From Desulfonatronovibrio magnus (GTDB taxonomy: Bacteria; Desulfobacterota; Desulfovibrionia; Desulfovibrionales; Desulfonatronovibrionaceae): a DNA stretch of 64,000 nt. Below are positions 8,745 through 15,475 of the stretch, one piece after another. The notes below the pieces were generated by a model. That model made no database searches, was not told where the DNA came from, and was given only the letters and a program-made list of their open reading frames with translations. Numbering within the stretch: position 1 is the stretch's first letter; each line of letters begins with the position of its first letter. The stretch is taken from positions 681,261 to 745,260 of the forward strand of contig NZ_KN882175.1 in NCBI RefSeq assembly GCF_000934755.1. Reading direction: 5' to 3'. A program made the position numbers and the translations under genes.

Positions 8745-10510
8745 GATTTGATCGCCCCCTCCCGTTCAATGTTGGCGTCAAAGAACTTGCCAACCCCGTA
8801 TTCTCTGCGCCGGAAAAACTTGTCAGAACTTGGACCTATAATCTGCATTTCAGGATATTTCTCCTGCACATCCAGGGCAATATGCATTTCCTTGGTACAG
8901 CCTGTTGAATAGGTCGCATCCTTGCCAGCCCAGATTGGAGGCACTTTCTGTCCCATAAGCTCAAAACTCTTTTCAATATCACTCACAGTCTGAAAACGCC
9001 ATACATCAATAAGTCCGCTGCGCTGAACCATTTCCCACATATACATGAGATCATCTCCATCCATGCCCTGCTCAAAATGTTCAGCAGGATTGACTATATA
9101 GGTCTGGTCCATTCTTTCACGCATATAACCTGCAAATTCATTGATAACTTTTATGGCCATTTGTGTCTGGCCCGGTATGCTGCCAATAATTGCGCTGTAG
9201 AATAAAACCCTTTGCCCCTGCAGTCTGGCCTCGAGCATTCCTTTTTTTATTTTTTCCGCCTTGGCCATAATTTCAGACTCAATGAACTTGCGCACCCTGG
9301 AACTGCGTTTCTTGAATTCAAAATGCACTTCACCATGACAATCACGGTAAAAGGAAAGTATATCCCTGGAAAACAGATGGGAATTCTGGATGAACCTTCT
9401 GAAGTTTCCGCTTCCTTTGGCTACCACCAGATCAGACTCCTTCCAGGCTCTGGCAAAAGTGATGCTGGTGCGGTAAAGGTTCATCCTCTCACGGGTACCG
9501 TCGGATATAGCCAGAATTCGATTTTCCCGCTGCTTTTTTAAAAAATCTTTTTTTGTTACCTGACTGTCCTGAACAATATTGGCATCCCTGAGCACTCCTG
9601 ACAAGGCAGGATCATAATCAATGTCCCATAAAGTCGGGTAATCGTAATAAAAACCTTCCTTTAAAGCCAATACAACCTTATGCCCAAGCCTGATAAAAGT
9701 TTGAATGATGCGCAAGTCAAACATGATGCCCCCGGCACTGTCAGGCATGTAGAGAATCTTATAACTGTAAATATTATCCGGGCCCAGCAGAGAGGTCATA
9801 ACTGACTCAAAACCTTCCCACTGCCTGTTGATTTCTCTTTCAACAAGCACTGAGTCAGGATGAAATTCTTCCTGCTTCCATATATCCGACCAGGTGGACA
9901 GGCAGAAAAAACGCTTCAGTTCCAGCAGATCCAGTTCCCAGCGCAGATCCTGTATCTTTTCACATCCCATAGTGGAATCAGGACATGAGCTGATAAACCT
10001 GAAAAAAACAGGCGTATTCATAAACTCTACGGCCCGCCGGTTATACTTTTTTTTGATTTCCATGTAGGGATCCTGCAAAGCATTCTGGCTGAGAAAAATA
10101 TCCAGCATCCGCTTCAGCAGTCTGGAGGGAATCATGAAAGGAGAATTTAAAGCTTTTTGAAACAGATGTTTACAAAGTGACAATACCTTTTTCCTAATAA
10201 AGGGATCACCTGAAAAGTCGTGAATCAACCTGACCACCCTTTTCCAGGTGTCAACGTATTCCTGTTTCAGCTCTTTTGTCATTCTGGTTTTGAGCAAATT
10301 GTCAAACATCCAGTCAGTACAGGGAGCAAAAACCTGGTCTTCATCAAGATCCACCATAAATCTGAGCTGTTCCGCTGAAGCATTCACCTTGGGATTAACC
10401 AGGTGCTCAATATTATTTTCCAGCATAAAATGCAGAAACCACGCATCAAGGTAAGGATCGCGCCTGGTATGAATATCAGCAACAGAATTAATGGCCGGCA
10501 GTCGAGGCAT
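8741..10510 (-). CDS. DUF89/ARMT1-like protein
   Basis: A 589-residue cytoplasmic protein. Near residue 255 it has YMPDSAGGIMFDLR followed by GHKVVLALKEG, and near residue 363 SDLVVAKGSGNF. These resemble the DNAGE...FD and D-x-VxxKGxGN motifs of the DUF89/ARMT1 family of metal-dependent phosphatase-like proteins. The N-terminal 230 residues are helical and the C-terminal 150 (PPIWAGKDATYSTGCTKEM and around) match nothing I recognise. The usual DNAGE is DSAGG here, so metal binding may be altered. A strong AAGGAG site precedes the ATG, 3 nt after the nadK stop, and its own stop overlaps mltA. Function is unknown; metabolite-damage control is the family-level guess. Confidence 0.6.
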   Translation of the reverse strand: MPRLPAINSVADIHTRRDPYLDAWFLHFMLENNIEHLVNPKVNASAEQLRFMVDLDEDQVFAPCTDWMFDNLLKTRMTKELKQEYVDTWKRVVRLIHDFSGDPFIRKKVLSLCKHLFQKALNSPFMIPSRLLKRMLDIFLSQNALQDPYMEIKKKYNRRAVEFMNTPVFFRFISSCPDSTMGCEKIQDLRWELDLLELKRFFCLSTWSDIWKQEEFHPDSVLVEREINRQWEGFESVMTSLLGPDNIYSYKILYMPDSAGGIMFDLRIIQTFIRLGHKVVLALKEGFYYDYPTLWDIDYDPALSGVLRDANIVQDSQVTKKDFLKKQRENRILAISDGTRERMNLYRTSITFARAWKESDLVVAKGSGNFRRFIQNSHLFSRDILSFYRDCHGEVHFEFKKRSSRVRKFIESEIMAKAEKIKKGMLEARLQGQRVLFYSAIIGSIPGQTQMAIKVINEFAGYMRERMDQTYIVNPAEHFEQGMDGDDLMYMWEMVQRSGLIDVWRFQTVSDIEKSFELMGQKVPPIWAGKDATYSTGCTKEMHIALDVQEKYPEMQIIGPSSDKFFRRREYGVGKFFDANIEREGAIKS

Positions 10511-10513
10511 TAA

Positions 10514-11356
10514 CTATCTCCTTTTAAGAAACCTTTTAGCTACCAGTTTGGCAATATAGCTGTGTTCAGGACAACGCAGCAGTTTAAAGTCCCTGAAATG
10601 CCTGAATATGGCCACACGATCACCCGGCTTGATTCTAAAACCTGTCTGTCCGTCAATTGTCATATGCACATCAGGATGATCTCCATGAATTCCAGCATAG
10701 AGCCTGCTGTCAGATGGAAGTATCAAAGGCTTGAAGTCATGCAGAAATGGACATATGGGTGTTATGATAACTGCTTCCATTTCAGGATGTACCAGAGGGC
10801 CTCCTGCAGAAACAGAGTAGGCTGTTGAGCCTGTAGGTGTGGCGACAATAAGCCCATCAGCCCGGATATGCTGCTCCGCGCCTCCTGGAAGAGTCAGATT
10901 AATGCAGACCAGACGGGCCAGACGTCCCCTGTTGATTACGACCTCGTTAATGGCTGTCCCGCTGTGGATGATTGATTTGTCCCTGACCACCTCATAAGCA
11001 AGTACACACCTTTTTGATACCTGAACAGGGGTAGCCAGCAAGCCGCTCAACTGTTCCCTCCAGGAATGTGGAGAAATATCAGCCATAAACCCTACTACGC
11101 CAAGGTTGACACCCAGAAAAGGGATATTTTGATCAAGCAGCAACCTGGCCTGGCTCAAAATTGTGCCGTCTCCCCCAAGAATGATGATCAAGTCAGAAAG
11201 TGGGATGCATGGATCATCTTCAAGACCTTGTAAAGACTTGGAGGGCAAGTGAACTTTAATGCCCTGAGCCTCTAACCAGGACTTCATTTTCAGGGACAAA
11301 GCAAAAGCTTTCCTGCTTCTGTTTTTAGTGATAAGAATAACTGAATTAATACTCAT
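10514..11356 (-). CDS. nadK: NAD kinase
   Basis: A 280-residue enzyme phosphorylating NAD to NADP. Diagnostic motifs are ILGGDGTIL (nucleotide-binding GGDGT), GVNLGVVGFMADI, INEVVINRG and DGLIVATPTGSTAYSVSAGGPLVHP, in the correct order. Length is normal. It is the first gene of a compact leftward unit with the DUF89-like gene, mltA and rel, which would link NADP supply, cell-wall turnover and the stringent response to one transcript. No convincing promoter is visible in the 369 bp upstream. Confidence 0.95.
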   Translation of the reverse strand: MSINSVILITKNRSRKAFALSLKMKSWLEAQGIKVHLPSKSLQGLEDDPCIPLSDLIIILGGDGTILSQARLLLDQNIPFLGVNLGVVGFMADISPHSWREQLSGLLATPVQVSKRCVLAYEVVRDKSIIHSGTAINEVVINRGRLARLVCINLTLPGGAEQHIRADGLIVATPTGSTAYSVSAGGPLVHPEMEAVIITPICPFLHDFKPLILPSDSRLYAGIHGDHPDVHMTIDGQTGFRIKPGDRVAIFRHFRDFKLLRCPEHSYIAKLVAKRFLKRR

Positions 11357-11725
11357 AGCTCTCGGAAATCAAGTTTAGTGGACAGATTCAAGCAGCGTTC
11401 CTGCAAAATTACCCTCGGGGCAGCAACTTGTTTATCCAAGAAACGGTCTTGACTCAAGGATTAGTTTTGCAATGCCGCCAATGGCCTTGATGGAAGGATT
11501 GGGAGCTTTTCGAAAGGAACATGACACTGAAGCAATGCCTGTAGCTTGATACCCTTATGAAGCTTTTGCCGCCGGGATATTTTAACTGCCTGAACCCTTC
11601 CACGGCACAAGTCCCTGCGTCACATCCAAATGTCAAAATCTGAAATATTACGAAAATTATTTTTTCAAAAATAATCTAAAGTTTTTGAGTAAAACAACCG
11701 ATTCAGTCTGTAGAAGAGGTGAATA
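11357..11725. other. Divergent intergenic region, nadK / DVU0524-like gene
   Basis: A 369-bp spacer between divergent genes. Short open frames here are not convincing. A stretch near 11570 (TTTTGCCGCCGGGATATTT) recalls the interior of family A repeats, but the inverted ends are not recognisable, so it may be an eroded copy. The last 50 bp hold the sigma-28-like promoter listed separately. Confidence 0.4.
11677..11704 (+). promoter_or_regulatory. Candidate sigma-28 (FliA) promoter
   Basis: TAAAGTTT at 11677-11684 equals the FliA -35 consensus, and ACCGATTC at 11697-11704 matches the CCGAT core of the -10 (consensus GCCGATAA). The spacing is one base longer than the canonical 11. It lies 22 bp upstream of the DVU0524-like gene. 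The perfect -35 is persuasive and the spacing is the weak point. Confidence 0.4.
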
Positions 11726-12142
11726 ATGACCATTAATCCTGTTTTAGTAAAAAAAGTGCTCAACACTTATGACCGTCATCTGGTCAATGGACGCAGGCTC
11801 GCGCGCCTGTCAAGATACCTGCGTGGAGCTGAAGCACTGGAACAGGATACTACTTCAAGAGAATCCAAAAGGAGAAAATTAGTGGAGAGAGTGGCCAGGG
11901 AAATTATTGAGAACCTTATTACTTCCGACAGCAGAAATCCCATGGTTGACGAAATAAAGGAGGCATTAAGCCAGGAACTCAATACCGAACTTATATTTCA
12001 CTATCCTCCTTCCGGGGAAGAAATGAAAATCATGGTTCCAGGACCGCATGGCCCTGAAGAATTAGGACCAGAACAAAGAGAAAAGGTTTTGGGCAAGCTA
12101 TGGCAGATGACTTTAAACAAAGTAAACTCAACTATGCTGTAA
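11726..12142 (+). CDS. DVU0524-family FlgM-associated protein
   Basis: A 138-residue soluble, charged, mostly helical protein with no signal peptide or membrane segment. An AGAGGTG ribosome-binding site precedes the ATG. In Desulfovibrio vulgaris a small hypothetical gene (DVU0524) lies beside flgM. The size, the position just upstream of flgM, and phrases such as YDRHLVNGRRLARLSRYL fit that family from memory, not from a search. Its biochemical role is unknown; an accessory role in FlgM or late flagellar control is inferred from neighbourhood only. A possible sigma-28 promoter sits upstream, and 545 bp of repeats separate it from flgM, so the two are probably transcribed separately here. Confidence 0.65.
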   Translation: MTINPVLVKKVLNTYDRHLVNGRRLARLSRYLRGAEALEQDTTSRESKRRKLVERVAREIIENLITSDSRNPMVDEIKEALSQELNTELIFHYPPSGEEMKIMVPGPHGPEELGPEQREKVLGKLWQMTLNKVNSTML

Positions 12143-12180
12143 TCAGTGATCAATTTTTTCTATCAGATAATACCCTTGTA

Positions 12181-12216
12181 TCCCTGGCCGCCCGGGTAAA
12201 GCGCTTCTAAGCAACT
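12181..12216. repeat. Family B palindrome, partial copy B1
   Basis: CTGGCCGCCCGGGTAAAGCG followed by CTTCTAAGCAACTA matches the core and right end of the roughly 54-bp family B palindrome; the left half is eroded. Fuller copies are at 12468, 13864, 28987, 29262, 32032 and 32264. Confidence 0.55.
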
Positions 12217-12289
12217 AAAACCAAATTACCAACAAAATCAGACGTTTATAATTTTCACAATTTTAAGATTTTTACATATGATTGATTCT

Positions 12290-12444
12290 CAATTACCAGA
12301 AAAGTTCCGTCAAAGATGAGAGCTTTACGCCTGGCACCGGGACTGTCCCTCGCTGTGTAAATTTTATCATTAAAGCAAATTTCTTCCAGGAACCAATGCA
12401 GCATCAATCTTTTTTAAAGTACCTCGCGGGGACTGTCCCAATTT
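12290..12444. repeat. Family C repeat, copy C1
   Basis: A roughly 155-bp segment starting CAATTACCAGAAAAGTTCCG and ending GCGGGGACTGTCCCAAT. It closely matches 31856-32011 base for base over most of its length, including the two GGGACTGTCCC palindromes near its middle and right end. In both places a family B palindrome follows within about 25 bp, so C and B may travel as one composite unit. No coding potential. Confidence 0.75.
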
Positions 12445-12467
12445 TCAGAATAGTGACAGATTCGTAA

Positions 12468-12519
12468 AGTTACTCACACGTTCGGTCCCGGGCCGCCCGG
12501 GTGAGGAGCTTATAAATAA
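12468..12519. repeat. Family B palindrome, copy B2
   Basis: AGTTACTCACACGTTCGGT, a self-complementary GGGCCGCCCGGG core, then GTGAGGAGCTTATAAATAA. It has the family architecture: AGTTACT end, a CCCGGG-type core hairpin, and a GAGCTT...AGTAACT-like right end that has drifted in this copy. Confidence 0.75.
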
Positions 12520-12621
12520 AACAAATATACGCTGGAATACTCACAAGCCATCCTTGACAACAGGCATGTTATTTGCTTAATTTTTTTTTGAAATAATTCA
12601 GCTTTTCCAGCATCAGGACAC

Positions 12622-12648
12622 TTAAGCTCATCAGCTTTTGTCCGATAT
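12622..12648 (+). promoter_or_regulatory. Candidate sigma-28 promoter of flgM
   Basis: TTAAGCTC (12622-12629) and TCCGATAT (12641-12648) are separated by exactly 11 bp, the FliA spacing. Matches to TAAAGTTT / GCCGATAA are 5/8 and 6/8, with the CCGATA core intact. It lies 40 bp upstream of the flgM ATG. Late-class control of flgM by sigma-28 is known in enterics; here it is inferred. Confidence 0.55.
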
Positions 12649-12687
12649 AATATTTAAGCGCGACGAATTCAAACATTGGAGGGCCCA

Positions 12688-12993
12688 ATGGAAATAAAAG
12701 GATTGATTACAGGGCTGCAGTCTTATGAGCAGTCCAGAATAAACAAGGATAAGGGCCGGGGTAGTCCAGGCACTGGAGCGCCCCGATCATCCTCAGACAG
12801 AGTTTCTTTGTCTCAGGACGCGAAACTATTCCGAACCGGACTTGAGCAGGCCATGAAAGCTGATGACGTAAGAGCAGACAGAGTTGAAGAACTCAAGGCA
12901 AGAGTCAAAGACGGTACTTATGAGCCTGACTCCAGAAGAATTGCCGAAAAAATGATTCGTGAAGACATGGATACCTGGTTTCAGAGATCCTGA
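12688..12993 (+). CDS. flgM: Anti-sigma-28 factor FlgM
   Basis: A 101-residue protein with the low-complexity polar N-terminal half and the conserved C-terminal helices of FlgM (VEELKARVKDGTYEPDSRRIAEKMI). FlgM binds and silences sigma-28 until the hook is complete, then is exported through the flagellar channel. The ATG at 12688 is chosen over an upstream in-frame TTG at 12676 because GGAGGG lies 5 bp before it and the TTG would put that site inside the gene. Its last 13 bp overlap the end of the convergent fliW, so the two transcripts are antisense at their 3' ends. Confidence 0.9.
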   Translation: MEIKGLITGLQSYEQSRINKDKGRGSPGTGAPRSSSDRVSLSQDAKLFRTGLEQAMKADDVRADRVEELKARVKDGTYEPDSRRIAEKMIREDMDTWFQRS

Positions 12994-13457
12994 TCCACAC
13001 CCTTAGCATCTTCTCTCAACTCTGCCAGAACTATTCTTGACTTCATGCTTAGATCATTCTGAGGCACCTGCATTCCAATTCTTTTCACAGTATTTATTAC
13101 TATAGGCCCACTCATATTAAGGGTTGTCTCTTCGGGACAGCCTTGAGGGATGGTCACTGTGACCATGATAGCCAGCTCGCTGCTTCTCGGGGATTTAAGG
13201 ACCCTTTCTTCAGTATTGCCAAGATAAACCTGGTAATCTGTAACAAAACAGAAAGGGTCTGCCACGAGAAGACTGAACCGCGAGTTGTTCAAGTTCTGCA
13301 GTATATAAAAAGGCGAATCAGGCTTTATCTGAAGCAGCACAAAATCCTTGACCCTTTCCATCCCTATCAGTCCACGCGGAAAAAAGATAGCTTTGTCAGG
13401 GCTTATAATAATCCTGCCCAGTTTGGAATTTATTTCTTTCTGCTTTGTCTTGTCCAT
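12981..13457 (-). CDS. fliW: Flagellar assembly factor FliW
   Basis: A 158-residue protein with the FliW/DUF180 fold signatures FFPRGLIGMERVKDFVLL, FSLLVADPFCFV and the TIPQG...LNMSGPIVIN segment. In characterised systems FliW is an allosteric antagonist of CsrA and a flagellin chaperone, closing a three-way switch with free flagellin. Its start overlaps the 3' end of csrA by 28 bp, so translation is coupled and stoichiometric. The 3' end overlaps convergent flgM. Confidence 0.95.
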   Translation of the reverse strand: MDKTKQKEINSKLGRIIISPDKAIFFPRGLIGMERVKDFVLLQIKPDSPFYILQNLNNSRFSLLVADPFCFVTDYQVYLGNTEERVLKSPRSSELAIMVTVTIPQGCPEETTLNMSGPIVINTVKRIGMQVPQNDLSMKSRIVLAELREDAKGVDQDL

Positions 13458-13672
13458 AAATTTGCCGCTGCTACGAGGTCCTCAGCGCATGACTGAATGG
13501 CCATCTCGTTTTCCTGTTGAATATTTCTGAAAACTTCTTCCCGGTACACAGACATATCGTCCGGCACCTCAATGCCCACCTTGACCTGTTTCCCCTTCAC
13601 TCCCAAGATGGATATGATTATATCGTCGCCAAGATGGATACTCTCCCCTGTGCGACGCGACAGTATGAGCAT
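13430..13672 (-). CDS. csrA: Carbon storage regulator CsrA
   Basis: An 80-residue RNA-binding protein beginning MLILSRRTGESIHLGDDI and continuing ILGVKGKQVKVGIEVP, the standard CsrA core. A longer in-frame extension to 13753 (27 extra residues) runs into repeat DNA and is rejected; the ATG at 13672 gives the canonical N-terminus and has AAGGA 12 nt upstream. The C-terminal tail of about 20 residues (after IQQENEMAIQ) is longer than in E. coli CsrA, as is common in FliW-regulated CsrAs. CsrA represses translation of flagellar mRNAs by binding GGA-bearing leaders. It is coupled to fliW. Confidence 0.95.
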   Translation of the reverse strand: MLILSRRTGESIHLGDDIIISILGVKGKQVKVGIEVPDDMSVYREEVFRNIQQENEMAIQSCAEDLVAAANLWTRQSRKK

Positions 13673-13707
13673 TTTATGTTGTAATTCCTTGTTTGTTGGT
13701 GAAAAAC

Positions 13708-13915
13708 CATAGAAGCTTCTGAGCAACTTCAAAAAAACTGGACCCCGGATCAAGTCCGGGGTGACGGTTAAAGCAAACTATTACTATTTGTCTTCATTCC
13801 GGCGAAAGACGGAATCCAGATTTTTTCTTGTTCCCAGACTCCAGCCTGGGAACAAGGGGTATCAGTTACTCACAAGTTCGGTCCCAGCCAGCCCGGGTGA
13901 GGCGCTACTAAATAT
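13708..13915. repeat. Composite repeat block B-E-F-B between flgL and csrA
   Basis: From the csrA side: the right end of a family B palindrome (AGAAGCTTCTGAGCAACTTC, 13711-13730), family E hairpins CCCCGGATCAAGTCCGGGG (13743-13761) and ATTCCGGCGAAAGACGGAAT (13796-13815), a family F hairpin TTCCCAGACTCCAGCCTGGG (from 13831), then a full family B copy (13864-13913). The same order, B-E-F-B, is found at 28987-29314. The block lies inside the expected flgL-csrA-fliW transcript, and the B copy overlaps the flgL stop codon. Confidence 0.75.
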
Positions 13916-15452
13916 GATTGACCAGATTCATACGCATGATGTTGGATGAAGATCTAAGAACTGCCTCGTAGACAATCTGCTGATTGGCAAGCTTGGTCAT
14001 AAGCTCTGCCACATCAACATCTTCGACCTTGCTCATCCTTTCTTTTTCATTCAGAACCAGCCCGGACAATACCGACTCGGAAATATTGAGACGGTTTTCC
14101 CTGGCTCCGATGCTGGCCAGCTGATTGTTCACATTCTTCAAACTTTCATCCAGGTTTTCTAAGGCTCTGGATATTCCGTCCTGATTGTTAGTCTCAAGAT
14201 AGCCAATAAGTTCACCCATGGTTTCAAAGACGTTACCCGGTCCTTCAATGCCTGGTGAATAAAAATTATCTCCTGGCTTCTTATAGATACCTCCAAATAC
14301 ATCCTTACCTATGCTGTTGACCTGCAAAGATTCATTGGCAGATATTTCAAAATTAATTGCAGCCCGATGGGGACGGATGAGAATTTGGTCGTTTGGATTT
14401 AAACTATTTTTTGTTGGATCGGCTGGATCTATATTATTAATTTCAAGACGACCTCCGGGCACAAGGAACCTTACCCGCTCAGTTGTTGTATCTATTAGCG
14501 TTGTGTTACCAGTATTCCAACTGGATCCTCCATCAAGACTATAAGAATACTCAACTTCGTTTGGTGTGCCTGTATTGGTATCATCTATCCTGATGGTGAC
14601 ATCCTTATCAAAAACACCGGATACTGACACATCAGCGTTACTAATATCCTGAGCATAAAGCGAAGTTATATTCTCATCTTCATCATCGCCGTTATATTTG
14701 GCAGTTGGCCTGACCCAAAGCCAGGTTCCTGAAGTGTCGTTGGTATCGTTGGGGTCATTGGCCTGAACTGTATGTCCGCTGGGAAAACCCACCGTAATTC
14801 CATTTAAATCAATCTGTGAGTCTCCAACATTTAACCTGCCTGTATTCCAGGTTTTACCTCCATCCGCAGAGTACCTGTAATCAATCTCATCTCCGAGGTT
14901 TACAGGAGGAATATCCCCATCATCTAAAAATTGCACCACAATAGTACCTGTTGACTTCCCGGTAACTGAAAAGTTTACCGGCAAATCCTGGTTGCTGCTT
15001 AAGGTCATGGCATGCTCAAAAGCAGGCCCGTCAACTTTATGACCCCCAAAAATACTTTTCCCCTCGTATCTGGTATTGGAAAGGTTAACCATCTGATCCA
15101 TGAGTTGCCTGGCCTCATAGGACAGTATCTCTCTCTGATCTGCGTTAAGGGTGCCCGTAGAAGCCTGTTCAGCGATCTCCTTAGACCTGATTAGTACATT
15201 ATTGGCCTGCATCAGGGTTTCATCAGCAAGCCCAAGCCAGCCTTTGGCGGTATCAATGTTGGACTTATACTGTTCGAGCGCCTTTATGGAATCACGGTAG
15301 CTGAGAATTCTGGACATGCCTATGGCGTCGTCAGAAGGCTTATTAACCCTTTTCTGACTTGAGGCCTGCATATTCAACTGCATGAGCTGATATGAAGACT
15401 TGTTCATATTAGTCACGAAGTTGTTGAAAAGCATACTCTGTGATACACGCAT
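13908..15452 (-). CDS. flgL: Flagellar hook-associated protein FlgL (HAP3)
   Basis: A 514-residue protein with conserved FlgL ends: N-terminal MRVSQSMLFNNFVTNM...RVNKPSDDAIGMSRIL and a C-terminal helical segment ending SSSNIMRMNLVNHI. It forms the second hook-filament junction ring. It is about 200 residues longer than E. coli FlgL because of a variable middle region with two related beta modules at about residues 155-250 (YRYSADGGKTWNTGR) and 274-362 (YSYSLDGGSSWNTGN). A similar module occurs in FlgK of this window. The stop codon TAG at 13908-13910 lies within a family B repeat, so the last residues may have been reshaped by the insertion. Its start is 23 bp after the flgK stop. Confidence 0.93.
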   Translation of the reverse strand: MRVSQSMLFNNFVTNMNKSSYQLMQLNMQASSQKRVNKPSDDAIGMSRILSYRDSIKALEQYKSNIDTAKGWLGLADETLMQANNVLIRSKEIAEQASTGTLNADQREILSYEARQLMDQMVNLSNTRYEGKSIFGGHKVDGPAFEHAMTLSSNQDLPVNFSVTGKSTGTIVVQFLDDGDIPPVNLGDEIDYRYSADGGKTWNTGRLNVGDSQIDLNGITVGFPSGHTVQANDPNDTNDTSGTWLWVRPTAKYNGDDEDENITSLYAQDISNADVSVSGVFDKDVTIRIDDTNTGTPNEVEYSYSLDGGSSWNTGNTTLIDTTTERVRFLVPGGRLEINNIDPADPTKNSLNPNDQILIRPHRAAINFEISANESLQVNSIGKDVFGGIYKKPGDNFYSPGIEGPGNVFETMGELIGYLETNNQDGISRALENLDESLKNVNNQLASIGARENRLNISESVLSGLVLNEKERMSKVEDVDVAELMTKLANQQIVYEAVLRSSSNIMRMNLVNHI

Positions 15453-15475
15453 GGCTTTATTTCCTCATAGATTTA

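Noticed and set aside
11454-11636. A 60-codon minus-strand frame in the nadK upstream region
   Set aside because: No ribosome-binding site or recognisable protein features, and it overlaps a possible eroded repeat.
12468-12519. tRNA T-arm-like sequence GGTTCGGTCC
   Set aside because: No acceptor, D or anticodon arms can be built around it, and the same sequence recurs as the family B palindrome.
12676-12687. TTG start for FlgM four codons upstream
   Set aside because: It would place the GGAGGG ribosome-binding site inside the coding sequence; the ATG at 12688 is correctly spaced.
13673-13753. N-terminal extension of CsrA by 27 residues
   Set aside because: The extension encodes repeat DNA, and the internal ATG gives the canonical CsrA N-terminus.
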